DNA of 23,406 nt from Nemertoderma westbladi (lineage: Eukaryota; Xenacoelomorpha; Nemertodermatida; Nemertodermatidae). A program made the position numbers and the translations under genes. Positions 10,972-19,047 of this stretch are shown here, piece after piece. A model generated the notes under the pieces. The model was not told where the DNA came from. It was given only the letters and a program-made list of their open reading frames with translations, and made no database searches. The stretch covers positions 1 to 23,406 of the forward strand of contig JAUCBJ010000934.1 in NCBI GenBank assembly GCA_032718475.1. Direction: 5' to 3'. Positions within the stretch are counted from its first letter, which is position 1, and every line of letters begins with the position of its first letter.

Positions 10972-11359
10972 TGACGGCGGTGACGGTTCTAAAATGTCAC
11001 CGTACTGCCCTGACTGAGTGACTGAGTAAACTAAATGATAAATGCAACACCGACCGGTAATATACTGCACTAGGTTGACCCTATTACTCAGCGGATGCTT
11101 GCCCCCCATTGGCTAGTAACCTACTTCTCGCCTCCCATCTCTCTGGGAGTGTTTCCCCCCTTTCTACTGTTACTTTCCCTCTCCCCGGAGGCTTAACCCC
11201 TGACCTCCATTGTGTGCGGCCCTTTGGGGTTTGTCGTCCCCGTTTATTGTGGGTGATACGTGGTTGATTGGCAATCAACCTCGTACTCCCCAATATTGCT
11301 GAAAGGCGGCACTTCCCAACTTTATGGGGGTTGGTGAGGCGGAATTGAATCCGCTCACA
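10972..11359 (-). repeat. BEL/Pao 3' LTR
   Basis: On the minus strand it begins TGTGAGCGGATTCAATTCC and ends CCGCCGTCA, with the usual TG...CA borders. It aligns along its length with 14869-15321 in direct orientation. Shared blocks include TGAATCCGCT, the CAATATTG/CTATATTG region, and TGCCC..(T)ATTGGCT near the other end. The adjoining purine tract supports the border at 11359. Similarity to the partner is roughly 60-70% by eye, so the exact low-coordinate border is less sure. Confidence 0.72.
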
Positions 11360-11430
11360 CTCCCCCCCCCCCCCCATGCTATCTTCCCGGTGAGAAGATA
11401 GCATCAACCTCAAGTGCGCTTCAATTCCGC
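11339..11430. repeat. Nested inverted repeats at the 3' LTR border
   Basis: GCGGAATTGAA (11339-11349, inside the LTR) is inverted perfectly at 11420-11430. Between them a second perfect 11 bp stem, ATGCTATCTTC (11376-11386), pairs with 11394-11404 across a 7 nt loop. The poly-C/poly-G tract lies between the outer arm and the inner hairpin. On the element's RNA this places a structured region at the polypurine tract. Confidence 0.85.
11360..11375 (-). other. Polypurine tract of the BEL/Pao element
   Basis: Fourteen guanines followed by AG directly abut the TGTG start of the 3' LTR on the minus strand. That is where an LTR element primes plus-strand DNA synthesis. The position supports both the element's orientation and the LTR border. 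Confidence 0.7.
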
Positions 11431-11589
11431 TGGAACTCGATCTACTATCGGGTGTGGGGTGGAGTTATCTTCTTGGAGTCGGCTTTCCAGGCCGCTCCCT
11501 ATGGGTATGATAACGCTACCCAGTCTTGGTGCAACTTCATCTATCTTGCACGAAGACATCTGACGTCTCGTGTCGAGCCAATTGTGGAC

Positions 11590-12040
11590 TCTCACACAAT
11601 TTTAAAAGCTCTCACTCTGCTCTAAACTTCGCACTCTAACTCCGCTCTTACTCTCTCCCCACTCTTACTCTCTCCCCACACCTGTATCGCACCCTAACTT
11701 CTCTCTCGCCAACAGCTCCTCTCACTATCTCTGTGCTCCTGTACTTGTGTTACCATACTGTGCTATCGTACTATCTACCTTATCTAAAGTCTAACTTGCT
11801 AACTATCTAACTTATCTAAATCTTACTTACTACTTACTCTACTAACTCTACTAACTCTCTTAAGTTTACTGACTCTCCTAAGTCTTTAACTCCTAACTCT
11901 ACTAAGTCTAACTAGTTCTCTAACTAAAACTCTCTAAAACTCTCTAACTCTCTACTAACTCTAACTCTACTTAGCTCTAACTAGAACTCTCTAACTCAAC
12001 TCTACTAGAACTCTCTGCTAAGTCTACTCCGCTTACTACT
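11590..12040. repeat. Degenerate CTAACT/CTCT low-complexity tract
   Basis: A long pyrimidine-rich stretch of imperfect CTCTAACT, ACTCTAC and CTTACT words, in the 3' non-coding part of the BEL element (purine-rich on its sense strand). No fixed period was found. It is not the canonical animal telomere repeat. Confidence 0.8.
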
Positions 12041-12265
12041 TTCTACGTGGCGCTTTCGGTGCCCACAACCACTCTACTCTCTTTCTATGTGGCGCTTACG
12101 GTGCCCACAACCCCTCTACTACTACCTCCATCTACATGGCGCTTGCGTTGCCCACAACCACTCTCTGCTACTACCTCCATCTACGTGGCGCTTCTGGTGC
12201 CCACAACCTCTCTACTATTACTTTCTACGTGGCGCTTCCGGTGCCCACAACCCTTCTGCTACTCG
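12036..12265. repeat. Five-copy minisatellite with TGGCGCTT core
   Basis: TACGTGGCGCTT followed by GGTGCCCACAACC recurs with starts at about 12044, 12086, 12133, 12182 and 12226, giving spacings of 42-49 bp. Pyrimidine-rich spacers of variable length separate the cores. It lies in the 3' non-coding part of the BEL element, where the sense strand reads GGTTGTGGGCACC. Confidence 0.88.
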
Positions 12266-12267
12266 TG

Positions 12268-12382
12268 GCATGTTAATATACCACACTCCCTTACCCGCTG
12301 ACTTCTAACGGTACCACGTACCCCCCCAACTCCCATGGTATGTCTATATACCACACTCCCTATACCCCGCCGACTTCTAACC
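12268..12382. repeat. Two-copy 70 bp direct repeat
   Basis: ATATACCACACTCCCT, then TACCC and GACTTCTAAC, occur at about 12275 and again 70 bp later. The second copy contains a GGTATGT..ATATACC inverted pair. Within the same BEL 3' non-coding region. Confidence 0.8.
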
Positions 12383-12541
12383 TCTTACTATCTTCTAACT
12401 ACTTACTAACTACTACTTACTTTCTGACTTTCTTATTTTTAATTATTTTATTATTTTATTTAAATAATTATTTATTTGTGTGGGAAGGACGTCTCACCCT
12501 CATTCCCACCCCCTCAGTCCAAAATATTGGACGACTAATCT

Positions 12542-13129
12542 CTAAGGTCCCCCTTGATCTTCCTTCGATTCTTTCCAGGAGGCATTCTCCCACTGCCCCC
12601 CTATACGTCCTCTTATTCTTCGCCACACTCTCTCCGCCAATTCCAACTCTCCTGGAATTGGTTCTCCCTCTTCCGCCACCCTAAAATCGGGTCTCTCCGC
12701 CGCCTTCTTAACTTCCTCGTCTCTTGGCATCAAAATGCCACCTCCCACCTTGTTGTCTCCCGGCGGCAGAATGAAAGGAAATCGGAAGAATAGATAGAAC
12801 AGAACGAACAATAGTAATCCTATCCCTTTCCATCCTGTCTTCTTACTCGATCTCCCCCTTGTCGGTATGCCTCTCAACCGGACCGGCGTCTCTTCCAGAC
12901 ACTCCTCTGGACACTCCTCCAGACACTCCTTCCGACACTCCTCCGGAGTGTTGTCCTCCGGACATCTCGCCGTCCGCTCTTCTCCATCCCCATACCGATA
13001 CTTGCTGGGACCCTTGTTCCATCCCATTGCCTCTAAATCTTCTGCGTCGAATCCATTCTCCTCCACCCACTCTCCTACTGTTACTTCCCCATCTGGCTCA
13101 TCTACCATCTCCGGTTTCTTCTCTTCGTC
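12542..13129 (-). CDS. BEL element C-terminal frame: Cys/Glu repeats and one membrane segment
   Basis: This frame directly continues the frame of the upstream Gag-protease reading (13130-14317) after a TAG at 13130-13132. From the Met at 13108 it has 188 codons. Visible parts are an acidic N-terminal half, a Glu/Cys repeat at residues 57-73 (ECxxECxEEC pattern) encoded by a 12 bp DNA repeat at about 12897-12945, a basic stretch at 84-94, and a hydrophobic segment at about 95-115 (GIGLLLFVLFYLFFRF) that looks membrane-spanning. An acidic/basic tail follows. I recognise no integrase or other Pol domain. It might be the remnant 3' end of pol, an extra small ORF, or an envelope-position frame. 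Function is unknown. Translation would need readthrough of the TAG or internal initiation. Confidence 0.5.
   Translation of the reverse strand, partial: DEEKKPEMVDEPDGEVTVGEWVEENGFDAEDLEAMGWNKGPSKYRYGDGEERTARCPEDNTPEECRKECLEECPEECLEETPVRLRGIPTRGRSSKKTGWKGIGLLLFVLFYLFFRFPFILPPGDNKVGGGILMPRDEEVKKAAERPDFRVAEEGEPIPGELELAERVWRRIRGRIGGQWENASWKESKEDQGGP
12897..12945 (-). repeat. 12 bp tandem repeat encoding Cys-Glu repeats
   Basis: Plus-strand words such as ACACTCCTCCGG recur four times with small changes. On the minus strand they encode the ECxEEC repeats of the BEL C-terminal frame. The repeat length is a multiple of 3, so copy-number change keeps the frame. Confidence 0.8.
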
Positions 13130-14317
13130 CTATGCGTCTACGGTGCCTGGTAACATGCACCCTGATGTCTCCGTCACTCTGGATGGAATCTTGGTTTTAA
13201 CTGGGCCGCTAAGCGTCCATCCGAACGGCGTGAGGATTGCTGTCGGATCCCGCTGTCTGTCTTCGCCGAAGACCGTCTTCATTCTCTCGTGGGCTGTCGG
13301 GCAGTCCATTCCTACTATGATGGACACCTTCCTAACGTCCACCTTTGGTATTGAGAAATCGATACCGTCCAGGAATCTATATTGTTCGACCTCAATGTTG
13401 GTTGGTCGCCTGGCGTTGATATTTATTGATTCTATCACCTGGATGGGGTCGATGGTCGCCCCATATTCGCATCCCGGTGCAATCGCTGATATCCTGCACC
13501 GCCACGTCCTCATCTCCAGGACCTCATCCTTACTTGAGACGGTAGTTACCGCCATTCTATTCGGCCTCGTCTTTAGCCCTATCTCTTCGGCCACCCAGTT
13601 CTCCACCAGCGTGAAGGCTGCTCCGCTGACGACCAGCATTAATGTCGTTACTGATTGACCCCCCCTTCCTGTTATCTTCACTGGTACTACCCCGAGTAGT
13701 ACTTTTCTCTTCCTTCTTACTACCGTCGTGCTCGTAGCCATTGTTTGGCCTCCAGTCTCATCCTCTCCTATTGCTGTTTCACTACACTCTCCGGATCTGT
13801 GTCCTTCTACCACACATCGATGACATAGTCCGTTTGCGTCTGTGTAGGCTATACGATCTTGTTTGGGCAACGCTTGCCAGTGCTTACAACCCATGGTCTT
13901 ATGGGTTCCGTCCCGATGTAATTGACATTCGAATCCTGTATTATAGCGTTCCCTGTATAGTCCTTCACGTATCGTGCGTAGGTTTATATCTACCGATTTA
14001 GTGTTTTGGTTATCTAGACTCGGCCTACTGGGTATGTTGGGATTATGTTTATTTGTGGTGTTATTTTCTTTCTGTCCCTGCCACGGTGTGGCCCTACTCC
14101 CAGCTAACTGTGGGCTTGTAGCCCCCTGTGTGGCCGCGTGTGGTAGCGACTGTCTTACTCTCGGGAATGGATCTGCAGGATTGTGTTCGGGTTTAGGCCT
14201 GTTGTATTCGGTCTTTGGCGCCTTCCCCAAACTATCCTCACTATAGACTGGGTCTGTAATCAATTCGGCTTCATAGTTTAGGAAGCTCGACATTTCCTCT
14301 AGGCCCTGGCTCCGCAC
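13130..14317 (-). pseudogene. BEL/Pao Gag C-terminus, zinc knuckle and protease-like region
   Basis: An open frame of 395 codons. Residues 1-20 continue Gag; about 30-110 is a hydrophilic Pro/Asn-rich linker. A CCHC zinc knuckle (C165, C168, H173, C178) sits in the usual BEL context, preceded by C131 and C144. A retropepsin-like aspartic protease domain spans about 205-350 (LMLVVSGAAFTLVENWV at 226-242, IIVGMDC at 333-339), and the family's post-protease TPFGWTLSGP is at 363-372. The catalytic Asp-Ser-Gly triad reads Val-Ser-Gly (V230), a GAC to GTC-type change that should abolish proteolysis. It ends at a TAG after GTVDA, in frame with the next region. The first Met is not a true start: the frame is joined to Gag upstream by a frameshift in the overlap 14271-14317. 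Confidence 0.82.
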
Positions 14318-14852
14318 CCTTGTTCTCCCGAGTGGAGAAGGCGATCTTCCTCCACTTGCTCCGCAGCCAGATCGGCAGTGCCTGCGCTATCGTGGTGATG
14401 TTATTAGATGCGTTGAGTTCGTATGGCGCGTCTAGCGTCTTCAGCACGATTAACACCTTCTCGACTTTGTTCGCAAACGTCTTTATGCTGACGGGGTTAT
14501 CCTGTAGGCCACCTGATGTTATACCTCTCAGGGTTTGCCGGATGATCTTGGCTGGGTGTCCGTATTCCCTGTCTAGCGCCCGCCATGCTGTCGTGAAGCC
14601 ACCCTCGATGCCCTGGTACTGCCTCACGATGTCGTATGCTGGGCCTCCTGTATACACCTGTAGATAATTTAGGCACTCCGCCTGCGTCAAGTTCTTACTT
14701 AATATCTCGTTGCTGTACATGCGCCGAAATTGCAGGTATTCTTCCGGCCTCCTTCCGTCGAAATTAAATGGCTCGACTGGTGGTAACTCGATCCTGGTCT
14801 TTAATGCATCGATTAATGTAGCCATTCCCATCGCCTGTGCTTCCAATAACAT
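14271..14852 (-). pseudogene. BEL/Pao Gag (DUF1759-type) N-terminal part
   Basis: An open frame of 193 codons. After about 24 residues it shows the BEL/Pao Gag pattern: LPPVEPFNFDGRRPEEYLQF (24-43), then NYLQVYTGGPAYDIV (about 62-76) and TTAWRALDREYGHP (about 87-100). This structural protein packages the element's RNA. The N-terminus is shorter than usual for the family because the ATG lies only 16 bp from the LTR. The end (RGNVELPKL) is out of frame relative to the expected Gag continuation, which is read in the next frame from 14317. A single indel near 14310 therefore probably separates two parts of one Gag. A programmed frameshift cannot be excluded, but no slippery site was identified. 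Confidence 0.82.
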
Positions 14853-14868
14853 GCAATACAGCGGTTAG

Positions 14869-15321
14869 TGACGACGACGGTCAAAACTATTCCGGTTAAA
14901 CAACTAAAGGAGAACCAACTAACTAATAATCAGTAATCACAATGGTTATATCATTGACACATATTACATTTAGCCCTACACAACAGGGCGGCCTTAATAT
15001 CCAATAGATGTGCTCTTGTCCTCACCAATGTACTTTCCTGCCCACTATTGGCTTTGCTTAACCTGATTAATTGTCACCTCACCACTCCCTGTTACCGTCA
15101 TCCCTTGGTGCTAGCCTTACTAGCTTGTTTCTCCCTCTGAGGTGGTTTGACCTCTCACCTCTCTTTGTGGCTTACGGCGTGTGTCGCCCCCCCCCCCCCC
15201 CCCCCCCCCAGTTGGTTATGAGGTGAGATTATTATTGGTAATCGCACCTCACCAACTATATTGGTAAAATGCCACTAATCCCATTTTCGGTGGGTAGTGC
15301 ATGGAATTGAATCCGCTTACA
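14869..15321 (-). repeat. BEL/Pao 5' LTR with poly-C insert
   Basis: On the minus strand it begins TGTAAGCGGATTCAATTCC and ends GTCGTCGTCA, matching the borders of 10972-11359. It is about 65 bp longer than its partner, partly from a 23 bp poly-C tract at 15187-15209. The two LTRs differ far more than expected of one recent insertion. Confidence 0.72.
15187..15209 (+). repeat. 23 bp poly-C tract
   Basis: An uninterrupted run of 23 cytosines inside the 5' LTR. The partner LTR has only CGTCCCCG at the matching place, so the tract probably expanded after insertion. Length may be unreliable because of sequencing slippage. Confidence 0.9.
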
Positions 15322-15418
15322 TAGGCTAACGTGATCATGCAATCTGCTGAAAATTTCGGAGTAATCCCACAATCTGATATATTTCAGAGGGGATATTTTG
15401 TTCTCCCTTTGCATCGAG

Positions 15419-15817
15419 TCAAAAGATATTTGACTTTATTATATGGTCGAGATACTTCTGCAGGGGCTCGACTTCGGTATTGCCGAGGGGATTAACCAGA
15501 GATAGAAAATCCACGCTGCAGGCGGGATGCTCAGGTTTTATTACACAATGTTGACCGAGCATGACGAAATCCGGGTGGTCCAGAGTCCCATAGCACGGGG
15601 AATGGAGAGGACGTCTTTCGAGGTAATTATCCCGAATTAAAGTCTTTATTTGATCAGCTCGACCAAGAGGAGTGATAATCCATTCATCAGTATCGTCGTA
15701 TATAGGCTCTACGATGTCAGTTTACAACATCGGAGCATCCACAACTAAATTGGTGTTGGAGATGTCGGTGTCGAGAGTTATCGGTTGGGTTTGACTGTAA
15801 GCGACACCGAAAACGCT
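15419..15817 (-). pseudogene. Unrecognised protein-like frame with one internal stop
   Basis: Reading right to left from 15817, 31 codons are open to a TAA at 15722-15724; the same frame then stays open for 100 codons to a TGA at 15419-15421. The composition is protein-like, with stretches such as VEPIYDDTDEWIITPLGRAD, CYGTLDHPDFVMLGQHC and VDFLSLVNPLGNTEVEPL. A Met is available only late (in FVMLGQHC), so it may be an exon or a gene fragment. No homologue is recognised. It sits between the BEL 5' LTR and a G/C inverted element. An AG at about 15818-15822 could act as a splice acceptor, but this is speculative. Alternatives are a decayed gene copy or a transposon ORF. Confidence 0.4.
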
Positions 15818-15882
15818 TTACAGACCCAGACGTGTGAATATGTGCTTTACTTTGGAACCCTTCCATTAACCCTATTAAACCC

Positions 15883-15912
15883 GGGGGGGCGGGGTCAATA
15901 TGACCCCCCCCC
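15883..15912. repeat. G/C-tract inverted repeat
   Basis: GGGGTCA (15891-15897) and TGACCCC (15901-15907) are perfect inverted arms around ATA. They extend outward as G-rich and C-rich runs (15883-15890 and 15908-15912). This resembles the palindromic ends of short non-autonomous DNA elements; the other end was not found. Confidence 0.8.
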
Positions 15913-16039
15913 GTGGTTTTTTTATTATAATTCTGAAACAAACGCAGTTGGGAATCTGAAATTTTATGACTTTTCCTAAAAATCTATTGTCTTCCTAGTA
16001 GTGAAAACCGTTTTCAAAAATATTGGGTAGTTTTCGAGT

Positions 16040-16950
16040 TATAGCACCATTTTTTAACCCTACTTTTGGCACTTTTTTTGAGACGTTTTTTGAAAATTAA
16101 ATTTCATTAAATATGAATTGTAACATCACTATTATTGATTTACACCGGTTTTTTGGTGTTAGAAATTGGATGGAATTCATATAAATTGATTCAGAAATTT
16201 CAAACTTGTTTTTTTCGGCGGGTGCCAATTTTTGGTGCCAGCACCAAATTTTGAAATATGTCAATTTTGTAAATTGATTGTGTGAAACTTGTTTTTTACG
16301 CAATTGGGGTTTTTTGGGGTTTTGGTTTCGATGAAATATATACGAGTTGCACCAAGCGTATCAAACTTGTATTTTTCGGTGGTGGGTGCAAATTTTGGTG
16401 CTAGCACAAAATTTTGAAAATCCATTCAATTGATAAAATTGTTTGTGACAATTTATTTCTTGCATTTTAGAGGTTTATGGCTATTCTGAATTGAATGGAA
16501 TATATAATTTTCGATCTAGGCATCTCAAACTTGTATTTTTCGGAAGTGGGTGCAAAATGTGGTGCTAGCACCAAATTTTGAAAACCATCAAATATATAAA
16601 TTGATTGTGTCACCTTGTTTCTTGCGTTATACGGGTTTGTGAGGGTTCTGAATTCAATTTGAATCAGTAAAAATTTCATAAGAGTTTTCAAACTTGTATT
16701 TTTCGCCGGTGGGTGAAAATTGTTGTGCCAGCACCAAATTTTGGAAAATAAGCAAATTGATCAGTAGATAGTATCATCTTGTTTATTGCGTTATAAGGGT
16801 TTATGAGGGTCCTGAATCCGATGGAATCAATAAAAACAGCACTGGACATCGGAAACTTGCACTTTTTGGTGATGGGTACGAAATTTGGTCCTAGCACCAA
16901 AATTTGCCAAATTACGTCGAAAAATACAAGTAGCAATGATGGGGCATTTT
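16040..16950 (+). repeat. Diverged satellite-like tandem repeat, about 163 bp period
   Basis: The core CAAACTTGTATTTTTCGG followed by a GGTGGGTG-like word and CTAGCACCAAATTTTG recurs with starts at 16201, 16362, 16526, 16689 and 16852, giving spacings of 161, 164, 163 and 163 bp. A partial copy precedes the first start, back to about 16040. Copies are clearly diverged and AT-rich, with ATT/TTG runs. Open frames of 68-82 codons across it are by-products of the repeats and have no recognisable motif. Confidence 0.88.
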
Positions 16951-16973
16951 AGAAATGTATTCCATTAGAATCA

Positions 16974-17167
16974 GCGCCCTAGAAAACCTGAAAATGTGAA
17001 TTTATAGCATCGTATAAGTGAATTAAAAATTTTGTGTTCTAACTGAAAAGTGCTGGTTACTTGTTTTTTTTCATTTTTTTCCGACGCAGAGAGGACTAAA
17101 CAGCCATTTATAGTAATCATATCATTTTTAAATATTTTCCAATGTATTTTGCGCCCCAGAAAACCTG
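16974..17167 (+). repeat. Direct repeat of 17 bp, 177 bp apart, next to the Copia LTR
   Basis: GCGCCCTAGAAAACCTG at 16974-16990 recurs as GCGCCCCAGAAAACCTG at 17151-17167. The similarity stops where the Copia LTR starts (17166). This suggests the element inserted into a repeat related to, or adjoining, the 163 bp array. Confidence 0.6.
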
Positions 17168-17414
17168 TATTGAAATACAACACAACAACAGTGAATACAA
17201 CAATAAACACTCTTATACTTATATCATAGTATTTAATAGACTATATTATCATGTAGTAATACACAGATACACTGACTGAGCAGACATCCTGTCAGTCGTA
17301 GTAACACTCACAGTACTGCAGTACTGGTAAGCTTCCTTCCCTACTCCTAGGCCTAAGTCAGTACACCGGTATATATTTAGTTAATCATAGAGTCAGTCAT
17401 ATACAGTAGTAACA
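17166..17414 (-). repeat. Probable Copia 3' LTR
   Basis: On the minus strand it begins TGTTACTACTGTATATGAC directly after the purine tract AGGGGGAGAT and ends TTTCAATACA, giving TG...CA borders and a length of 249 bp, typical of short Copia LTRs. It follows RNase H in the expected order. The partner LTR is not in the window, so the outer border is inferred. Confidence 0.55.
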
Positions 17415-17424
17415 ATCTCCCCCT
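17415..17424 (-). other. Copia polypurine tract
   Basis: AGGGGGAGAT directly precedes the inferred LTR start. A second similar tract, GGGGGGAGATTG, lies upstream at about 17536-17547 and could be the alternative border, which would lengthen the LTR. Confidence 0.55.
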
Positions 17425-17607
17425 AACTAGAACAATAGTAAACATATACTAGACAAATTATGATAATGAGAGTAAAGAGTTTATTATCAAATAATGATTA
17501 AATATATACAACAGTATGAATGATAATGATCTCCAATCTCCCCCCTTCAAGTTTCAATAGTGATAATATTGGACGGCCCCATAGTGATGAAAAGTTCTAG
17601 ATTAAGA

Positions 17608-18198
17608 TCATCCTAGCCATGAAGACTGAGGAAGCATACCCGAACGCAAAACATCTCTCAGTAGATATTTTGATGCTCCCTTTTTTGTGAGCGAGTCAGC
17701 TAGTTGCTCCTTTCCATCCGTCCAATTGATGTAGAGTTCTTTATGTTCCACTTTCTGACGTAGGAATGCTATATCGATTCGCAATCCTCTCTCCTGTATA
17801 GCATTGGTTGTTCGAACGGTTGAATAGAGACTTTTGTTGTCGATTATACAACATAATGGAAGTCGAATTCCATGGATATCTTGGATAATCGCTCGAATTT
17901 CTTCCCCTGCATCGATCCCTTCAACCAAAGCGAGTGTCTCCGCAGCAAGTGTACTTCTCACAACTCTACGGGGCTTTCTACTTTGCCACATCAGTGGAAC
18001 ACATGTCCCTTTATCATTGACAAGGAAGAGTATAAATGCTCCTTGCGATGAACCATCTGATAAGTTTGCATGTGAGGCATCAGTGAATAGTTGAAGATGC
18101 CATTGTCCATAGTTTGACTTTATCAAATTCTTTTGGTGGAACAATGTATACCTCTCGTGATATGGGATCCCCTTGAAGGAATGCTGCGCTGACATCAA
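17608..18198 (-). pseudogene. Copia Pol fragment: RNase H domain
   Basis: A frame of 196 codons. From about residue 35 it is a Copia-type RNase H, with LFTDASHANLSDG (D40), RRVVRSTLAAETLAL (E87), CCIIDNKSLYSTV (D120) and the terminal EQLADSLTKKGA (D168). These four acidic residues make up the expected metal-binding set, so the domain itself looks intact. This enzyme removes the RNA strand during cDNA synthesis. Residues 1-30 are an out-of-frame reading of the preceding RT and not native N-terminus; the true junction is near 18120. The end, GMLPQSSWLG, is followed by a short 3' region, a purine tract and the LTR. Confidence 0.85.
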
Positions 18199-18505
18199 AA
18201 GACTTCAATTTCCATCTATTACTCATTACAGTCACTAATGCCAACCTCAAACTTTCCTTGCTGCATGTAGGAGAATCACACCGAATATCTGCTGTTTCTT
18301 CAAAACCTCTGGCACACAACCTTGCCTTAATTGATTTCTTTCCTTTTATGTCCTTCTCTGTAATAACCCATTTCACCGAAATGCATTCCTGTCCAATATC
18401 TTCTACCTCTGAAAACACTCCATTTATTTTCCAATTATCAATTTCTTTTTCTTTGGCTCTTATCAACTCTAATTCAGTATAACAGTGACTAAATCCTATT
18501 ACCAC
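18080..18505 (-). pseudogene. Copia Pol fragment: N-terminal part of the RT domain
   Basis: A frame of 141 codons showing RVT_2-type features: WKINGVFSEV (25-34), KWVITEKDIKGKK (45-57), KARLCARGFEE (60-70), DSPTCSKESLRL (77-88) and FDVSAAFLQGDPISREVYI (103-121), where D104 is the first catalytic Asp. After PPKEF (123-127) the frame runs into RNase H sequence in another frame, so a deletion has removed the remaining RT, including the YVDD catalytic block. Sequence beyond 18505 has no integrase or Gag, so the element is also 5'-truncated. Confidence 0.85.
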
Positions 18506-19002
18506 TGGGGTGTTTAGACCATTAGCAGCATGTTATTATGTTATATGTAGTTATGAAATTCGCGAACGAAATTGCAGAGGGGTCTGTCACGGCTGTACAC
18601 TGTACAGTAGCCATCCTATCATAAATAAACTCAATTCCATTTCCAGTCATTTTATTACACTGCCTTCTTCCAAATTGCCTTTAGCCAGAGGAAACATTCA
18701 TAGCATTGCTTAAGCCCAATCAGCCGAGGGAATCCCAGATAAAATACAAATAACAACTGTTTGACCTGCAATGCACTGAATTCACCCCCAGGCCTATTAT
18801 CACTCATATAGATTATCGTTTATCGCGAACAATGTATATATATTAGGTATATGGTCCATTTTAGCTTTAGGCCACGTGTTTTTTGTAGAGTTTATTTAAT
18901 TATTTATCACTGTTTTATACGCTGCTAAGAATTCGTATTTGTATTTGTCGAGCGAGCCACGAAGTAAGCCATGCCTTAGCATATGGGTGCCATTAACGAG
19001 TT

Positions 19003-19047
19003 GTCTGTCGTCATCGTCGTCTTTCCATCGTCGTCATCGTCGTAAAT
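19003..19047 (+). repeat. CGTCGT/CATCGT trinucleotide tract
   Basis: Imperfect GTC/ATC triplets (GTCGTCATCGTCGTC, a short break, then ATCGTCGTCATCGTCG). Probably the simple-sequence part of an interspersed repeat. Confidence 0.75.

Larger units (their letters stand above)
10972..15321 (-). mobile_element. BEL/Pao LTR retrotransposon, internally deleted (no RT/RNase H/IN)
   Basis: An element of about 4.35 kb read right to left: 5' LTR (14869-15321), Gag (14271-14852), zinc knuckle and protease-like region (13130-14317), an in-frame TAG and then a further frame (12542-13129), a long pyrimidine-rich 3' region, a poly-G purine tract (11360-11375) and 3' LTR (10972-11359). RT, RNase H and integrase, normally over 1000 residues of BEL/Pao Pol, are missing. 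The 5' LTR end lies only 16 bp from the first Gag ATG, and no convincing primer-binding site was found, so the leader also seems deleted. The flanking bases do not form a matching 5 bp duplication. The copy is non-autonomous. Confidence 0.8.

Noticed and set aside
11590-12040. Telomere-like repeat
   Set aside because: CTAACT words are irregular and mixed with CTCT; there is no (TTAGGG)n and no regular period.
12542-13108. Envelope-type glycoprotein ORF in the BEL element
   Set aside because: It has one hydrophobic segment and Cys repeats, but no signal peptide or recognisable envelope features, so it is left as unknown function.
12867-13658. 263-codon plus-strand open frame
   Set aside because: It lies opposite the BEL protease-like frame, which has recognisable motifs. 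The plus frame is a Ser/Thr/Pro-rich shadow.
14271-14317. Programmed frameshift between Gag and protease
   Set aside because: No slippery heptamer was recognised, and the break falls within Gag, not between Gag and Pol, so an indel is more likely.
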